Assembly (NCBI GenBank): GCA_021799405.1
Contig: JAJZAL010000037.1
Coordinates: 1 to 29,506, forward strand
Source: Acidobacteriota bacterium
Lineage (GTDB): Bacteria > Acidobacteriota > Terriglobia > Terriglobales > Acidobacteriaceae
Direction of reading: 5' to 3'
DNA: 29,506 nucleotides
Shown here: positions 1 to 9,009 of the stretch, piece by piece
How the letters are laid out: each line of letters opens with the position of its first letter
Position numbering within the stretch: the stretch's first letter is position 1
Translations under genes and position numbers: made by a program
Notes under the pieces: generated by a model
The model's input: only the letters and a program-made list of their open reading frames with translations
The model's database searches: none
Told to the model about the DNA's origin: nothing

Positions 1-1
1 C

Positions 2-715
2 GTGCTCGAGGTGCAGCATCTGGCTCGCTGCTATGAAATGCTGACTGATGACACAACGCGCATCATGGGCCGGCTCAAGGCCGTGTTCCGCGGCCAGGCT
101 ATAGCCTGCCGAGGCCGCAGTCTGTACGGAACCACGCACCGCAACCGCTATCTGGACGAACTCGGCGAATGCCCCCAGCGCAAGCGGGCTGACTACCTGT
201 ACCAAGAACTGGATGTCGTGCAAAAGCTACGCCGCCAAGCAAGGCATGAGCTTATCGCTGCGTGCCGAAAACACCCAGCCTCGAAATGCCTTCAGTCGGT
301 TCCGTTTCTAGGGCCTTTGCGCACGGCCATCCTGCTCGGACGAGTAAAGACGCCGCATCGCTTCCGTACGAAGCGTCAGTTCTGGGCTTACTGCGGATTG
401 GCGGTCGAGACCCGCGATAGCGGAGAATTTACCGTAATAGGTGGACAGATCGAACCCAAGAAGAAGCCGGGGCTGGTTCGGGGTTTAAACCAGAACCATA
501 ACCACGACCTGAAAAACCTGTTCAAAGGCGCCGCCACCACGGCCAGCGCCAGCAACGGCGTTTTCCATGAGTTTTACCTGGGACTACTACAGAAAGGCAT
601 GCAGCCAGAGATGGCACGCCGGACTCTGGCCCGCAAGATCGCCGCTATCGCGCTAAAGATCTGGAAGAAAGGAGAGATGTTCGATCCCAAACAGTTGGCG
701 CCGAAAGCAGCTTGA
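2..715 (+). CDS. IS110-family transposase, C-terminal part (5' end outside window)
   Basis: The frame is open from the first bases of the window, so the true start lies to the left; the GTG at 2 is not a credible start. The visible 237 residues carry the IS116/IS110/IS902 C-terminal domain: a helix-hairpin-helix-like LQSVPFLGPLRTAILL at about 98-113, then RTKRQFWAYCGL, then the region around 170-205 where family members hold the catalytic serine, and a tail (ARKIAAIALKIWKKGEMFD) typical of the family. IS110 enzymes are DEDD-plus-serine recombinases guided by a bridge RNA and move without large terminal repeats. The N-terminal DEDD RNase-H-like half is not in the window, so it cannot be told whether the copy is intact. 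It most resembles IS110/IS1111 members of soil bacteria. Confidence 0.9.
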   Translation: MLEVQHLARCYEMLTDDTTRIMGRLKAVFRGQAIACRGRSLYGTTHRNRYLDELGECPQRKRADYLYQELDVVQKLRRQARHELIAACRKHPASKCLQSVPFLGPLRTAILLGRVKTPHRFRTKRQFWAYCGLAVETRDSGEFTVIGGQIEPKKKPGLVRGLNQNHNHDLKNLFKGAATTASASNGVFHEFYLGLLQKGMQPEMARRTLARKIAAIALKIWKKGEMFDPKQLAPKAA

Positions 716-1139
716 ACGCGCAGGATCCCTCGGCAGGAGCAACCACGCTGTGCTTATCCCTACCGTTTTCTGCGCGCCAGGGTTCAAGGGTGAGTATCCA
801 GGGAAAGTCTAGGCAAGAAGTCTCATTTCCCACTCTATGCCCTCTTGGACAACCCAACAAAGCCGTAGGCCTCGAGTCTCCGATAAAACCATGGTTGGCA
901 CATGCCCACCCTGGTAGCTTGCAGGCGCAACAAAGCCGTACGGGAAGAACACGACCGAAAGCGATGATCCAATCTCCTTACCGAAGCGCTCCCCATCGCC
1001 ATGCTTCGGCACAGAGCATCGCACTAGCCAGCAGGGGCCGGATGTCGCAGAAACATCTCACCTCCGCAACTCGGGAGAGGTGTTTTCTCTTGACATCCCC
1101 TCTTATAGAACGCTTCCCACACCCCCGGCGGTGGGATAG
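716..1139. other. Non-coding stretch after the IS110 transposase, with a 13-bp direct repeat
   Basis: No convincing gene is present; the open frames here lack ribosome sites and protein-like composition. CAACAAAGCCGTA occurs twice, at 855-867 and 928-940, 73 nt apart. The first part is probably the 3' non-coding end of the IS110 element. In the IS1111 subgroup the bridge RNA is encoded on this side of the transposase, so a structured RNA is possible but not shown. The IS boundary cannot be fixed without a second copy. Confidence 0.4.
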
Positions 1140-1283
1140 ATGCACAACCCGTTGCGCTACACTAGCTATCTCGATAATCCAAATTACCGGGCAGGCCACT
1201 TCGCCGACCACCCCATCAGCCGCATCGCCGATCTGCTGCCATGGAACCTGGCAGAGAGCCTCGACACTTCCCAAGCCGCCTGA
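1140..1283 (+). pseudogene. IS66-type transposase remnant (last 47 codons)
   Basis: Directly after an in-frame TAG (1137-1139) a short frame reads 47 residues, including the block ADHPISRIADLLPWNLAES, which matches the conserved extreme C-terminus of IS66 transposases (usual form: HPxxRIDELLPWNL). The full protein is about 500 residues, so more than 90% is missing. The remnant ends in TGA at 1281-1283. It is too short to be functional. It marks an old IS66 insertion whose left part was lost, possibly when the IS110 element to the left arrived. Confidence 0.65.
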
Positions 1284-1341
1284 CTCACACTTCGCAGATC
1301 GCAGCGACCAGTCACGACCCTTCAGTCAAGAGGGGATCACC

Positions 1342-1351
1342 ACACGCTTAC
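1342..1351. repeat. Possible right terminal repeat of the IS66 remnant
   Basis: ACACGCTTAC lies about 60 bp after the transposase stop. IS66-family elements usually begin with GTAAGCG and so end in CGCTTAC, which fits the position and orientation. The left end is gone, so no inverted partner or 8-bp target duplication can be checked. Confidence 0.35.
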
Positions 1352-1480
1352 GAGCCTCGCCCTCGTCCGGCCTATTGTCTTGCCACACCCACAATCAAAG
1401 GCTTGATCAGAGGTTTCTTAAAGTTACTTTTTCAGCAACCTGTTAAGGCACCGAACCTCCATAGCTGTCCAATATCTAAC

Positions 1481-3589
1481 TCAGTCTGTGGGGATTATTC
1501 TGCCTGTCGCTGAGGAGCCGAAGTAAGCTCTCGCGGGTATAACCTGCAAAGGAATTCCTGGTCCCTCCCATAAGAGGATAGGCGCATGAAAGGCCGAGCT
1601 GGCATTCTCGATCTGAAACCCACGCACGATTCTTACATGGTGCCAACCGGACTGTAGAGCAACGCTCAAACGTGTAGCCTGAACAGCATCGCCCGGCGAG
1701 CCGCATACTTGTGCGCGGGCTTCTGGACTATGTACCGGCTCCATGCTGTCAATCGCTATAGAAGCGTTTGTACTGGTAAGGAGCGTGAACGTATAGCCAC
1801 CGGGCTCCGGCACATAAAGGTATTTGTCGAAAATGTGCCTTGACTGTCTGATGAATTGACTGCTCTGAATACGAACCGCCGAATGGAGATGCGAAGCTAC
1901 CACAACAGACCGCCAGCTCCATGCCTGATGATCGGAGTCGTCCCATACGTGAAGGATTACCCTGAAGCGTCCAGAGCCGTTCAGCAAGGTACCCTGCGCA
2001 TCGGGAAAGGCATGATAAACTTGATGCCCACTCGCGACCGATCCGTCGCCGAAGAACCAATGATAATGCAGATGTGGATTGTCCGGGCCGAGGGCGGTGA
2101 ACGTTATTTTTTGCTTAGGACGCAACAACCCGTCCGGATAAGCAAAGCCCGCGTCAATCGGCGCCTCTTTGTAGCTTGGCTCTTTCGCTCCATCCTCGAC
2201 TTTCAAGGACAGATCTGCATCATTTGTTGCCTGCCCGCCTCCAGTATTCACACCTTCAAAGCTGATGTCTGCCACATTGCCCTTCAGCACCGATGGCACC
2301 ATTCCAGGGCCGTCAATCGCCCATATGTTCGTGAAGGTTATTCGCCTTATCTCGGGATTGCGCTGACGAATCTGTGTAAGCGAATACCAGTTTTCCAGCC
2401 GGATATTTTCGAAGGTGTAATTCGTGTGCGCACCATGGCCATTGGGATCTGCCCAAAGTTCAAAGAGCGCGAAGGGCACCTTGCAGCCTCCGAAGCCTGT
2501 ATCCAGAACGTCAATATTGCGCATCACAAAATTCGAGCTGTTGAAGGTCTTCTGTGGCCATCCGACGCGGACGATATTTGAAATGCTGGTTGAAAGGACG
2601 CTGTTTTCAATTGTGATGTTGTCGACATTGTGACCAGGAATGCGCATCAGCTTAGGCGCATATCCGTCCCAGTTGCCATAAACTGCAAACACATCGTCAG
2701 ACGCTCGAAAGAAACTGTTGCTTACTGTGGTATCCCCGCCACCCAGCCAATCCATTCCATCCTGATTGGCATTGCTCGGATTTCCACCGATTACCTTAAC
2801 GTCGTAGAAGCCTATGTGATATGAGTCGCGCATCTGAATTTGCCAAGTTCGGCTGCGCGTGATGCACGTAATGCCGTCGATCTCGATGTTCCGGGCGTCA
2901 TCCATGACGATCGCATGCCAGTTTGGCTTGTGCATCCACCCCTCATCGTGATCGCTTGCCTGGGGTCCGTCATAGATGATCGTCCCGCGGCCTAGCACAC
3001 GGACGTCATGCACCTTCCAGATGTTGAGCGAACCATAGATAACCGCGCCTCCGGACAGATAAATCGTATCCCCACTGCGGGCATCAATGCTTCCATGATG
3101 CACGCCTGGGCCGTAGTATCGAACGCCTGGTGTCTGCGCAGTGAAACCGGATTGCTCCGGAGGGTTGGCGAATAAAAACAGCATTTCCGAGGTCGCAAAA
3201 TGCTTACCAGGACGGGTGATCGATAATTTCACGGGGCCCGATATCGTAAAAGTAATCGTTGCGCCCTTGCGTAGCGGTCTGATACCGAGGCGCACGGGGC
3301 GCACCTCCACGCCTGTATCCCAAAAGTGGGGGTCGTCGGCAGTCACTGACACAGTTGCAGCACCGGAGGTATCAAAATTGAGGAGATAGTATTTCGCTGC
3401 AGCATGAAGCACGGGCGTTACTTTACCGTTGACACGAACAATGAAATGGCTGGAACTGACCTCCGCGGGAATCGGATAGAGCGTAACTGAAGCGTACGCT
3501 TCCTTCAGCGGTAGCAAGCTCCCAAACGAAATCACGCAAACAAGCAGAGAGAGTAAGGTGAGACGGGCCCGTGGGCGGCACTCCGGCAT
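1481..3589 (-). CDS. Secreted right-handed beta-helix glycoside hydrolase (GH28-like) with PKD-like and C-terminal beta domains
   Basis: Predicted extracellular or periplasmic polysaccharide hydrolase of about 702 residues. An N-terminal signal peptide (hydrophobic stretch about residues 10-28, then AYAS) leads into a beta-sandwich and then a parallel beta-helix at about 140-460. Acidic motifs NQDGMD (Asp277) and SDD (Asp298/299) have the same 21-residue spacing as the polygalacturonase triad; the GHG and RIK motifs of classic GH28 are not evident, so GH49-like or another pectinase-like family is possible. A PKD-like domain (WFFGDG) lies at about 485-560, followed by a PA14-like beta region. 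ATG at 3589 is preferred over the TTG six bases upstream because GGAG sits 10 nt before it. It is the last of three genes read in one direction after the TonB receptor and TPR protein, suggesting that it degrades the glycan whose products the receptor imports. The substrate is inferred to be a plant pectin or similar acidic polymer. Confidence 0.8.
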   Translation of the reverse strand: MPECRPRARLTLLSLLVCVISFGSLLPLKEAYASVTLYPIPAEVSSSHFIVRVNGKVTPVLHAAAKYYLLNFDTSGAATVSVTADDPHFWDTGVEVRPVRLGIRPLRKGATITFTISGPVKLSITRPGKHFATSEMLFLFANPPEQSGFTAQTPGVRYYGPGVHHGSIDARSGDTIYLSGGAVIYGSLNIWKVHDVRVLGRGTIIYDGPQASDHDEGWMHKPNWHAIVMDDARNIEIDGITCITRSRTWQIQMRDSYHIGFYDVKVIGGNPSNANQDGMDWLGGGDTTVSNSFFRASDDVFAVYGNWDGYAPKLMRIPGHNVDNITIENSVLSTSISNIVRVGWPQKTFNSSNFVMRNIDVLDTGFGGCKVPFALFELWADPNGHGAHTNYTFENIRLENWYSLTQIRQRNPEIRRITFTNIWAIDGPGMVPSVLKGNVADISFEGVNTGGGQATNDADLSLKVEDGAKEPSYKEAPIDAGFAYPDGLLRPKQKITFTALGPDNPHLHYHWFFGDGSVASGHQVYHAFPDAQGTLLNGSGRFRVILHVWDDSDHQAWSWRSVVVASHLHSAVRIQSSQFIRQSRHIFDKYLYVPEPGGYTFTLLTSTNASIAIDSMEPVHSPEARAQVCGSPGDAVQATRLSVALQSGWHHVRIVRGFQIENASSAFHAPILLWEGPGIPLQVIPARAYFGSSATGRIIPTD

Positions 3590-3643
3590 CTTCAAAGAAC
3601 TCCATTTTTCGAGAAATAAAGAAACAAAGAGAGGGATGGCCCG

Positions 3644-5278
3644 TCAGGGATTCTCCTGGCCTGTCTCTTCCATGGCGATAGTAGCGCGCTTCATTTGAAG
3701 GTGTTCCAGCGCGACAGCCCCGGCCTTCGCCCTGTCAGCTGCGGCCCGATCGCCTATTCTAAGGTAAAGCCGGTAAAGCTGGTAGTGGATGCTACCATCC
3801 TCGTCTGACGGCAGAGCGAGCTTCAACTGCGCTATCGCATCCCCGACCTTGCCGTCATTGGCGTCGACCTTGCCCATCAATGCGTGGACACGTGGCAGCA
3901 ATTCGGGAGGAACAGAAAGGCTTCTCTTTAAATATGGTTTTGCTGCCTCGTATTCGTGCTGATTTGTTAGACCCTCAGCCATCAAAAGATTCAGGCGCGC
4001 GTCGTCTGGGCGATCTGCAAGCAATGCTCGGGCGGCGGAGATCGCTCCATCCGAATTACCCTCTGATAAGTACGCAGCTGCGGTTCCAATGTGTGCGGCA
4101 GGGTCATTCGGATCCAGAGCAAGAGCCTTGCGATACTCCTTCAGAGCCTTGTCCGGTTGCTGTCGGCGACGGTATAGATCACCGACGATGTCGTAGCTGG
4201 CGGCTGAGCGCGGAGCCAATTGCTCAAACTGCGAAAAGGCGCCGACGGCCAACCGCTCATTGGACTTGATCGAGAGGTACAGCCCTTCCGGGTCTTCGGG
4301 CCACGCAGCCAGCAACCTTGAAGCGCTATTGGCACTGCGAGTGAAGTCGCCCTGCCAATATTCACAGATCGTCCGGACGTGAAGCCTAAATAACGCGTCC
4401 GGTATCGAGTCGCGTCTTGGCTCTTCGATACAGTCGGACGCAGTGACGCCTTGGCTCTTTGCCGAAAGACTTGCTAATAGACTGGAAAGAAAGGTCGCCG
4501 AGTCGGGCGAGACTCCGAAGATAAGAGGTCTTGCAATCATCAATCTTAATGTTTTGGCAAGGTCGGCAGCTTGGATTGGAGACGCTGCATCAACAGCTTT
4601 CTCGTATGTGTGAACCGCCTCGACTGACCGCCCCTGGGTGAAGAGCTCGTCCGCATAGAGCGCTTCTGTCCACACATTCGTCGCGTGCTTCTCAGCCAGA
4701 ACGCGCCCATCCTGTTGAATCAGTGATAACGATGACACTCCGAGTCCAAACCATGCATCCGCCATGGTTGGATCTATCAAGGCGGCCTGGGTGTAAACCT
4801 GAGAAGCATCGCCCGGATCATGAGCTGCGCGATAACCGTCACCGAGCGCCACCAGTACCCGAGGGTCTGCGGGTGCCAGCGAGTGAGCTTTCTTTAGCAA
4901 CGGTATTGCAGCTTCCGGCTTGCCGTCTGACTCATAGACCTTACCGAGGAAGAGCAAAGGGGTCAATAGTCTGCTATTGAGCGCAAGTGCCTTACGCAAG
5001 CTGACTCTCGCTTGCGGCTTTTGTCCCGCAAGGTACTCCATCAGTCCGCGATCAGCCCATAGCTCGGCAACTTTCTTTTCAACAGAGGTTGCGCGAGCAT
5101 AGTCGGCTGCCGCCGCCGCGTACTGTCCGGATGACTGCTCTAAGCGTGCACGGGCTAACGCGCGCTCCAGTTCCGCGGCGGAGTCTGTAGACTGCGCGTG
5201 CAGACTCCCCACAGATAGAAACGCGAACCAAACAAGAAGTACTGCGCCCCGAATTGAAGATCGCAAAGCAGTTTGCAT
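3644..5278 (-). CDS. Secreted tetratricopeptide-repeat protein
   Basis: The 544-residue protein has a clear signal peptide (hydrophobic core LLVWFAFLSVG, cleavage after LHA), so it acts in the periplasm or is exported. The mature part is almost entirely TPR helix pairs: repeats with Trp/Leu/Gly-Ala-Pro patterns run from about 30 to 210 and again from about 360 to 520, with a less regular middle. No catalytic motif is seen. The start lies 4 nt after the receptor stop codon, preceded by GGTG, so translation is probably coupled. TPR proteins following acidobacterial Oar-like receptors are common. The likely role is protein-protein scaffolding for the outer-membrane system, but the partner is unknown. 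Confidence 0.85.
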   Translation of the reverse strand: MQTALRSSIRGAVLLVWFAFLSVGSLHAQSTDSAAELERALARARLEQSSGQYAAAAADYARATSVEKKVAELWADRGLMEYLAGQKPQARVSLRKALALNSRLLTPLLFLGKVYESDGKPEAAIPLLKKAHSLAPADPRVLVALGDGYRAAHDPGDASQVYTQAALIDPTMADAWFGLGVSSLSLIQQDGRVLAEKHATNVWTEALYADELFTQGRSVEAVHTYEKAVDAASPIQAADLAKTLRLMIARPLIFGVSPDSATFLSSLLASLSAKSQGVTASDCIEEPRRDSIPDALFRLHVRTICEYWQGDFTRSANSASRLLAAWPEDPEGLYLSIKSNERLAVGAFSQFEQLAPRSAASYDIVGDLYRRRQQPDKALKEYRKALALDPNDPAAHIGTAAAYLSEGNSDGAISAARALLADRPDDARLNLLMAEGLTNQHEYEAAKPYLKRSLSVPPELLPRVHALMGKVDANDGKVGDAIAQLKLALPSDEDGSIHYQLYRLYLRIGDRAAADRAKAGAVALEHLQMKRATIAMEETGQENP

Positions 5279-5282
5279 CAGA

Positions 5283-8200
5283 TCACCAATAGAGTTTCAT
5301 CGCAAACTGTATGCTCCTTGAGCCGAACGCCTGACGAATCGTACCAAACGAGCCATCCGTGAGGTTTGTGTCCGGCGCATAAAAATTTGGATGATTAAAC
5401 ACGTTGTAAAACTCCGCCCTGCCTTGCAACCTCAGTTCCTTCGGCAAGTACCAGTATTTCTCGATGGCTGTATCCCAATTCGCGTAACCCGGCGCTCTCA
5501 AGTTTGAGAAGTAACGAGGTACATCGCCAAAGGTGTACGGGGCGGCCGGAGCGAATGCCTGAGTATTGAACCACTCATTGATGGTCTTGTGATCGAGATG
5601 CGGATTTCCTATGACGTTCGGCCGCTGATTACCTCCGAACAGGTTCGAATTACCGCCACCCGTGATTCCGAGGGGGATTCCCGACTTCAGACTTGTGATC
5701 CCTGATACCTGCCATCCTCCGGCAACTGAGTTGACAGCGCGGCTCATATTGTTTCCAATCATCTTTCCTCGTCCGATGGGGAGCGAGTATATGTAGTTAA
5801 CGACGAGGCTGTGAGGGGTATCGGTACCATCGACGGACTTCTCCGCCGCCAGATCGTAGTAATTGCGCACTGCTCCAGGATCCCCTACCACCGCCCAGTT
5901 GTTTGTTCCTTCGACATTATCCAGGAACTTTGAGAAGGTGTATGACACCAGCACATTCAACCCGTTGTGGAACCTGTGATTATAGTTGACCAGTAACGCA
6001 TCGTAGAGTGAAAACCCAACCGGCGCCTGCGGCTCGTTTACTCCACAATACTGTGAAAATGGCTGGAGCGACTGCCCCTTCGGTATTGTGGGTTCGTTCA
6101 GTCCGCACCCGCTGTTCATGATGGATCCATAAAACGGATTCGCAACTGGCGCAAGAAGTGCAGAGCCTTGGGGCAAATAGGATGGATTGAGCTGGCTGTG
6201 ATTAAAGCCACTGAGCAGAAGATGCGTGCCATGATTGCCGACGTAGCTCACCGTCAAGACATCGTTCGCTGTGAAGCCGTATTGCAGGCCAAGCGAATAC
6301 TGCTGGACATAAGGAGAGTGACGGTCGCTGGGAACACCCGTGGTCGAAAACCCGACATCCTGTAGCGCGCCTAAAGAACGGCCAGTTGGCGTAATCAGGC
6401 CTGAGGGGAAAGGGTTGCTCAGAGTGGTAAAAGGAGTCAATCCGCCGTCTATACTGCTGGTATAGGGTGTACTTTGGCTGAATCCAGGGTTGTATCCGCC
6501 GCCGAAGTATTGGGGCGCGAAGAATATCCCGTATCCGCCGCGGAGTACCAGCCGTTTCGTGAGTTGGTCAGAAAATCCAACCCGCGGTGCAAAATTCGTG
6601 TATGAGGTATCGTAGAGGCCCCGACGGTGGCTACCACCGTTGTATACGAGTTCACCTGGCAAAGTTATGCCTACTTCCTTGCTGATCGGGTTGATTGCTT
6701 GGTAATCAAAATATGCCTGCCGATTGTCCCGCTCAGTCGGCGGCTGCTGCCACTCGTATCTCAACCCAAGGTTCAGAGTCAGGCTTTGAGTGATCCTCCA
6801 GTTGTCCTGCCCATAGAATCCCCAGTACTTCTTCGTAATCGCAGGGTTGAAATTATTCGCAGTCGAGCCGTTTGCTGCGGTGCCCAGCAGCAATGAGGCA
6901 TAGCCAAAACCTGTCGATGATGCTGCCTGTGTTGGATCGGGTCCATCAGTGAAGCCATGATCAAAGGAGAAGTCTGTACTTGGGAGATTCGTGCTGTTGT
7001 TCTGCATCACCGCAACCATAAAACCAAAGGAGAGGTCGTGTCTGCCTTCCGTTCTGGTAAAATCCACGCTTGCGCTGCCAACATTACGAAACGCTGTGCC
7101 CTCGTCCCCTTGTACCGGTCCCAGTGATGCTTGCCCCTCAACATTAATGATCGGGAAAATGGGCGAGTTGGCATTGAGGGAAGCAGGTAGGCCTACACTT
7201 GACTGATCGAACGGATAGCCCTGGGTCTGCGAACCCTCTGCCCAGCGGCTTAGGCCGATATTTGCGCTCATCGCAGTCTTGGCGTTAAAGATGTGACTCA
7301 TGCCAGCCGCAAAGCTGAATCGATTGTTCGGACGAACATTCCCTGGACCTCCGGGGTCATTCGCTCCGTAAAAGGTCGGCGAATTTGTCTTGAATTCGAA
7401 TTTCTGCGCCCAGCGGCCATAGATGCGAGTGGCATCGCTGACGTTGTGGTCCACACGAATCAGATATTCATTCGAACTTGCAGGAGCAGAGGCGCTCGCC
7501 GCAAAGTTGTTGGCCAGTGCGTTGTTTGTGGGCGCGGGATAAAACCTGGACAAGGCCGCCCCGACAGAATTGATTGCGGCTTGAATCTGATTGTTTGGAT
7601 AGGGGTCACGAATATAACCGGAAGCAGTTGCGGTCCGTCCGGTAACAGGGTCGATCTGTCCAGCCGTGATCGCGCGGGTTGAAAAAGGGTTGTATATCTG
7701 CCCACTGAGGATCGGGCGCCCCAGTGCGTCTGTTCCTATCTGATGACCCAGCAGCGCTGAAAAATCTCCGGTACGAAAGTTCTGGGTTGGAATGGTGGCC
7801 GTGAACGTTGCTGGAGTGCTCTGGCGCAGGCCCTCATAGAGGCCAAAGACAAATGTCTTCTGCCGTTGTTCGTATATGTGGGGGATGTATAGCGGGCCGC
7901 CAGCTGAAATCCCGAACTGATTGCGCCGGAAGGACGGCTTGGGTAGACCATTGAAATTGTTAAAATAGGAGTTCGCATCCAACTTGTCATTCCGCAAAAA
8001 TTCATACGCATCGCCGTGAAAATCGCTCGTCCCGGACTTGGTCACAACGTTGATCACATTGCCGGTGCTAAAGCCGTATTGTGCTGTAAATGAATTGGTC
8101 TGGATCTTGAATTCTTCTACGCTGTCCACGGATGGCACGTAAACAACCGCTCCCCAATCCGATGCAGTGTCCCAGATTCCGTCGAGCAGAAAGGCGGTTG

Positions 8201-8816
8201 TCCCGAAGTACCCGCCGCCGAAGTTGAGAAAAGAAATGTCCTGATCGGCAGTGTCCTGCGTCCCACCGCCGTTCACCTTTTGCGACTCGGTTGAATTCTG
8301 GACTGACGAGTTGAGGGTTGCGAGCCCATAGATATTCCGCAGATTAAGTGGCAGTTCAACCGCTTGCTTTGATGTAACTTCTGCCGACAAGTTGGCGTCG
8401 TTTGTGTTCAAAAGTGGTGCTTGACCGCTGACCACCACCTGTTGAGTCGCAGATCCCACCGAAAGTTGCACATTCTGGGTCGCGGTCTGGCCCGGCAGGA
8501 GGCTGATGCCGCGCTGGGAATAGGTCTTGAAACCCTTTGACTCGACTTTCAGATTGTAGGTCGCCGGCGGCAGGAGCCGAATCGCAAAATTGCCCTCTGC
8601 GTCCGTCGTCAGGGCGCGTGCGATGCCATTGTCTTGGCCTGTAAGCGTAACGGTCGCGTTCGGTATAACAGCTCCCGTGTTATCTTCTACGGTACCCCTG
8701 AGTGTCGAAGTGGTCGTTTGATCCTGCGCGTGAAGGACGCAGACGGCGAACAGGAACAGCGAACCGAAAATCAGTCCAAATTGTATTACCCGATGAGTAG
8801 CCCAGTTCTTCCTCAT
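5283..8816 (-). CDS. Oar-like TonB-dependent receptor with carboxypeptidase-regulatory domain
   Basis: A 1177-residue outer-membrane protein. Signal peptide at residues 1-31 (hydrophobic core, cleavage after LHA). A carboxypeptidase-regulatory-like beta-sandwich follows (about 35-120: LRGTVEDNTGAVIPNATVTL and GNFAIRLLPPATYNL), then a plug domain (about 125-270) and a 22-strand-type barrel ending in the aromatic residue typical of beta-barrels (IQFAMKLYW). No TonB box or SusD partner is visible. Such receptors are abundant in Acidobacteriota and import oligosaccharides or other large substrates with TonB energy. The ATG at 8816 is chosen because AGGAGG (8825-8830) lies 8 nt upstream and the signal peptide begins there. 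The frame stays open upstream to an alternative start (see 8817-8948). It is first in a three-gene operon with the TPR protein and glycosidase. Confidence 0.92.
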   Translation of the reverse strand: MRKNWATHRVIQFGLIFGSLFLFAVCVLHAQDQTTTSTLRGTVEDNTGAVIPNATVTLTGQDNGIARALTTDAEGNFAIRLLPPATYNLKVESKGFKTYSQRGISLLPGQTATQNVQLSVGSATQQVVVSGQAPLLNTNDANLSAEVTSKQAVELPLNLRNIYGLATLNSSVQNSTESQKVNGGGTQDTADQDISFLNFGGGYFGTTAFLLDGIWDTASDWGAVVYVPSVDSVEEFKIQTNSFTAQYGFSTGNVINVVTKSGTSDFHGDAYEFLRNDKLDANSYFNNFNGLPKPSFRRNQFGISAGGPLYIPHIYEQRQKTFVFGLYEGLRQSTPATFTATIPTQNFRTGDFSALLGHQIGTDALGRPILSGQIYNPFSTRAITAGQIDPVTGRTATASGYIRDPYPNNQIQAAINSVGAALSRFYPAPTNNALANNFAASASAPASSNEYLIRVDHNVSDATRIYGRWAQKFEFKTNSPTFYGANDPGGPGNVRPNNRFSFAAGMSHIFNAKTAMSANIGLSRWAEGSQTQGYPFDQSSVGLPASLNANSPIFPIINVEGQASLGPVQGDEGTAFRNVGSASVDFTRTEGRHDLSFGFMVAVMQNNSTNLPSTDFSFDHGFTDGPDPTQAASSTGFGYASLLLGTAANGSTANNFNPAITKKYWGFYGQDNWRITQSLTLNLGLRYEWQQPPTERDNRQAYFDYQAINPISKEVGITLPGELVYNGGSHRRGLYDTSYTNFAPRVGFSDQLTKRLVLRGGYGIFFAPQYFGGGYNPGFSQSTPYTSSIDGGLTPFTTLSNPFPSGLITPTGRSLGALQDVGFSTTGVPSDRHSPYVQQYSLGLQYGFTANDVLTVSYVGNHGTHLLLSGFNHSQLNPSYLPQGSALLAPVANPFYGSIMNSGCGLNEPTIPKGQSLQPFSQYCGVNEPQAPVGFSLYDALLVNYNHRFHNGLNVLVSYTFSKFLDNVEGTNNWAVVGDPGAVRNYYDLAAEKSVDGTDTPHSLVVNYIYSLPIGRGKMIGNNMSRAVNSVAGGWQVSGITSLKSGIPLGITGGGNSNLFGGNQRPNVIGNPHLDHKTINEWFNTQAFAPAAPYTFGDVPRYFSNLRAPGYANWDTAIEKYWYLPKELRLQGRAEFYNVFNHPNFYAPDTNLTDGSFGTIRQAFGSRSIQFAMKLYW

Positions 8817-8948
8817 GATTTTAGCCTCCTGAATGCCGCATGTACTCCCATCGACCGGTGCTGTCGTCTTTTCGGTCGAATCCTCAGGCATGTAGCAGCA
8901 TGGGTCGCACGGGCGACAAGGTGAATTACGGTAGTGACTTCCAGTCAT
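8817..8948 (-). other. In-frame 44-codon leader with its own start and ribosome site ahead of the receptor
   Basis: An ATG at 8948 (minus strand) has AGGAG 8 nt upstream and runs without a stop straight into the receptor. It would add 44 residues rich in cysteine (CRPCDPCCYMP) before the signal peptide. The internal ATG at 8816 has a stronger AGGAGG. Either the longer form is a second translation product, or the segment is untranslated leader that happens to be open. The Cys-rich block is unlike a normal export signal. Confidence 0.35.
8825..8830 (-). promoter_or_regulatory. Strong ribosome binding site of the TonB receptor
   Basis: AGGAGG on the minus strand with an 8-nt spacer to the ATG at 8816. 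It decides the start of the receptor, which would otherwise be called up to 103 codons longer. Confidence 0.8.
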
Positions 8949-8980
8949 CCCTATACTCCTGCCTTTACAGTCGCTTAGCT

Positions 8981-8999
8981 GGGAGGTAATATACCTCCC
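8981..8999. promoter_or_regulatory. Perfect 19-bp palindrome between divergent genes, candidate operator
   Basis: GGGAGGTAATATACCTCCC consists of two perfect 8-bp arms around ATA. It lies in the 193-nt gap between the receptor operon (minus) and the membrane regulator (plus), 10 nt before the regulator's first possible ATG and 33 nt upstream of the alternative receptor start. The position and symmetry fit a dimeric regulator's binding site controlling both sides. The arms also contain GGAGG, so an RNA hairpin that hides a ribosome site is an alternative reading. Confidence 0.5.
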
Positions 9000-9009
9000 G
9001 TTAGAGGTT

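Noticed and set aside
712..1446. 244-codon open frame downstream of the IS110 transposase
   Set aside because: It spans the IS110/IS66 debris boundary, has a low-complexity Ser/Arg/Pro composition and no ribosome site; the IS66 remnant is in another frame within it.
1856..2581. 241-codon open frame on the plus strand
   Set aside because: It lies wholly inside the beta-helix glycosidase gene on the other strand, has no ribosome site and has no protein-family features.
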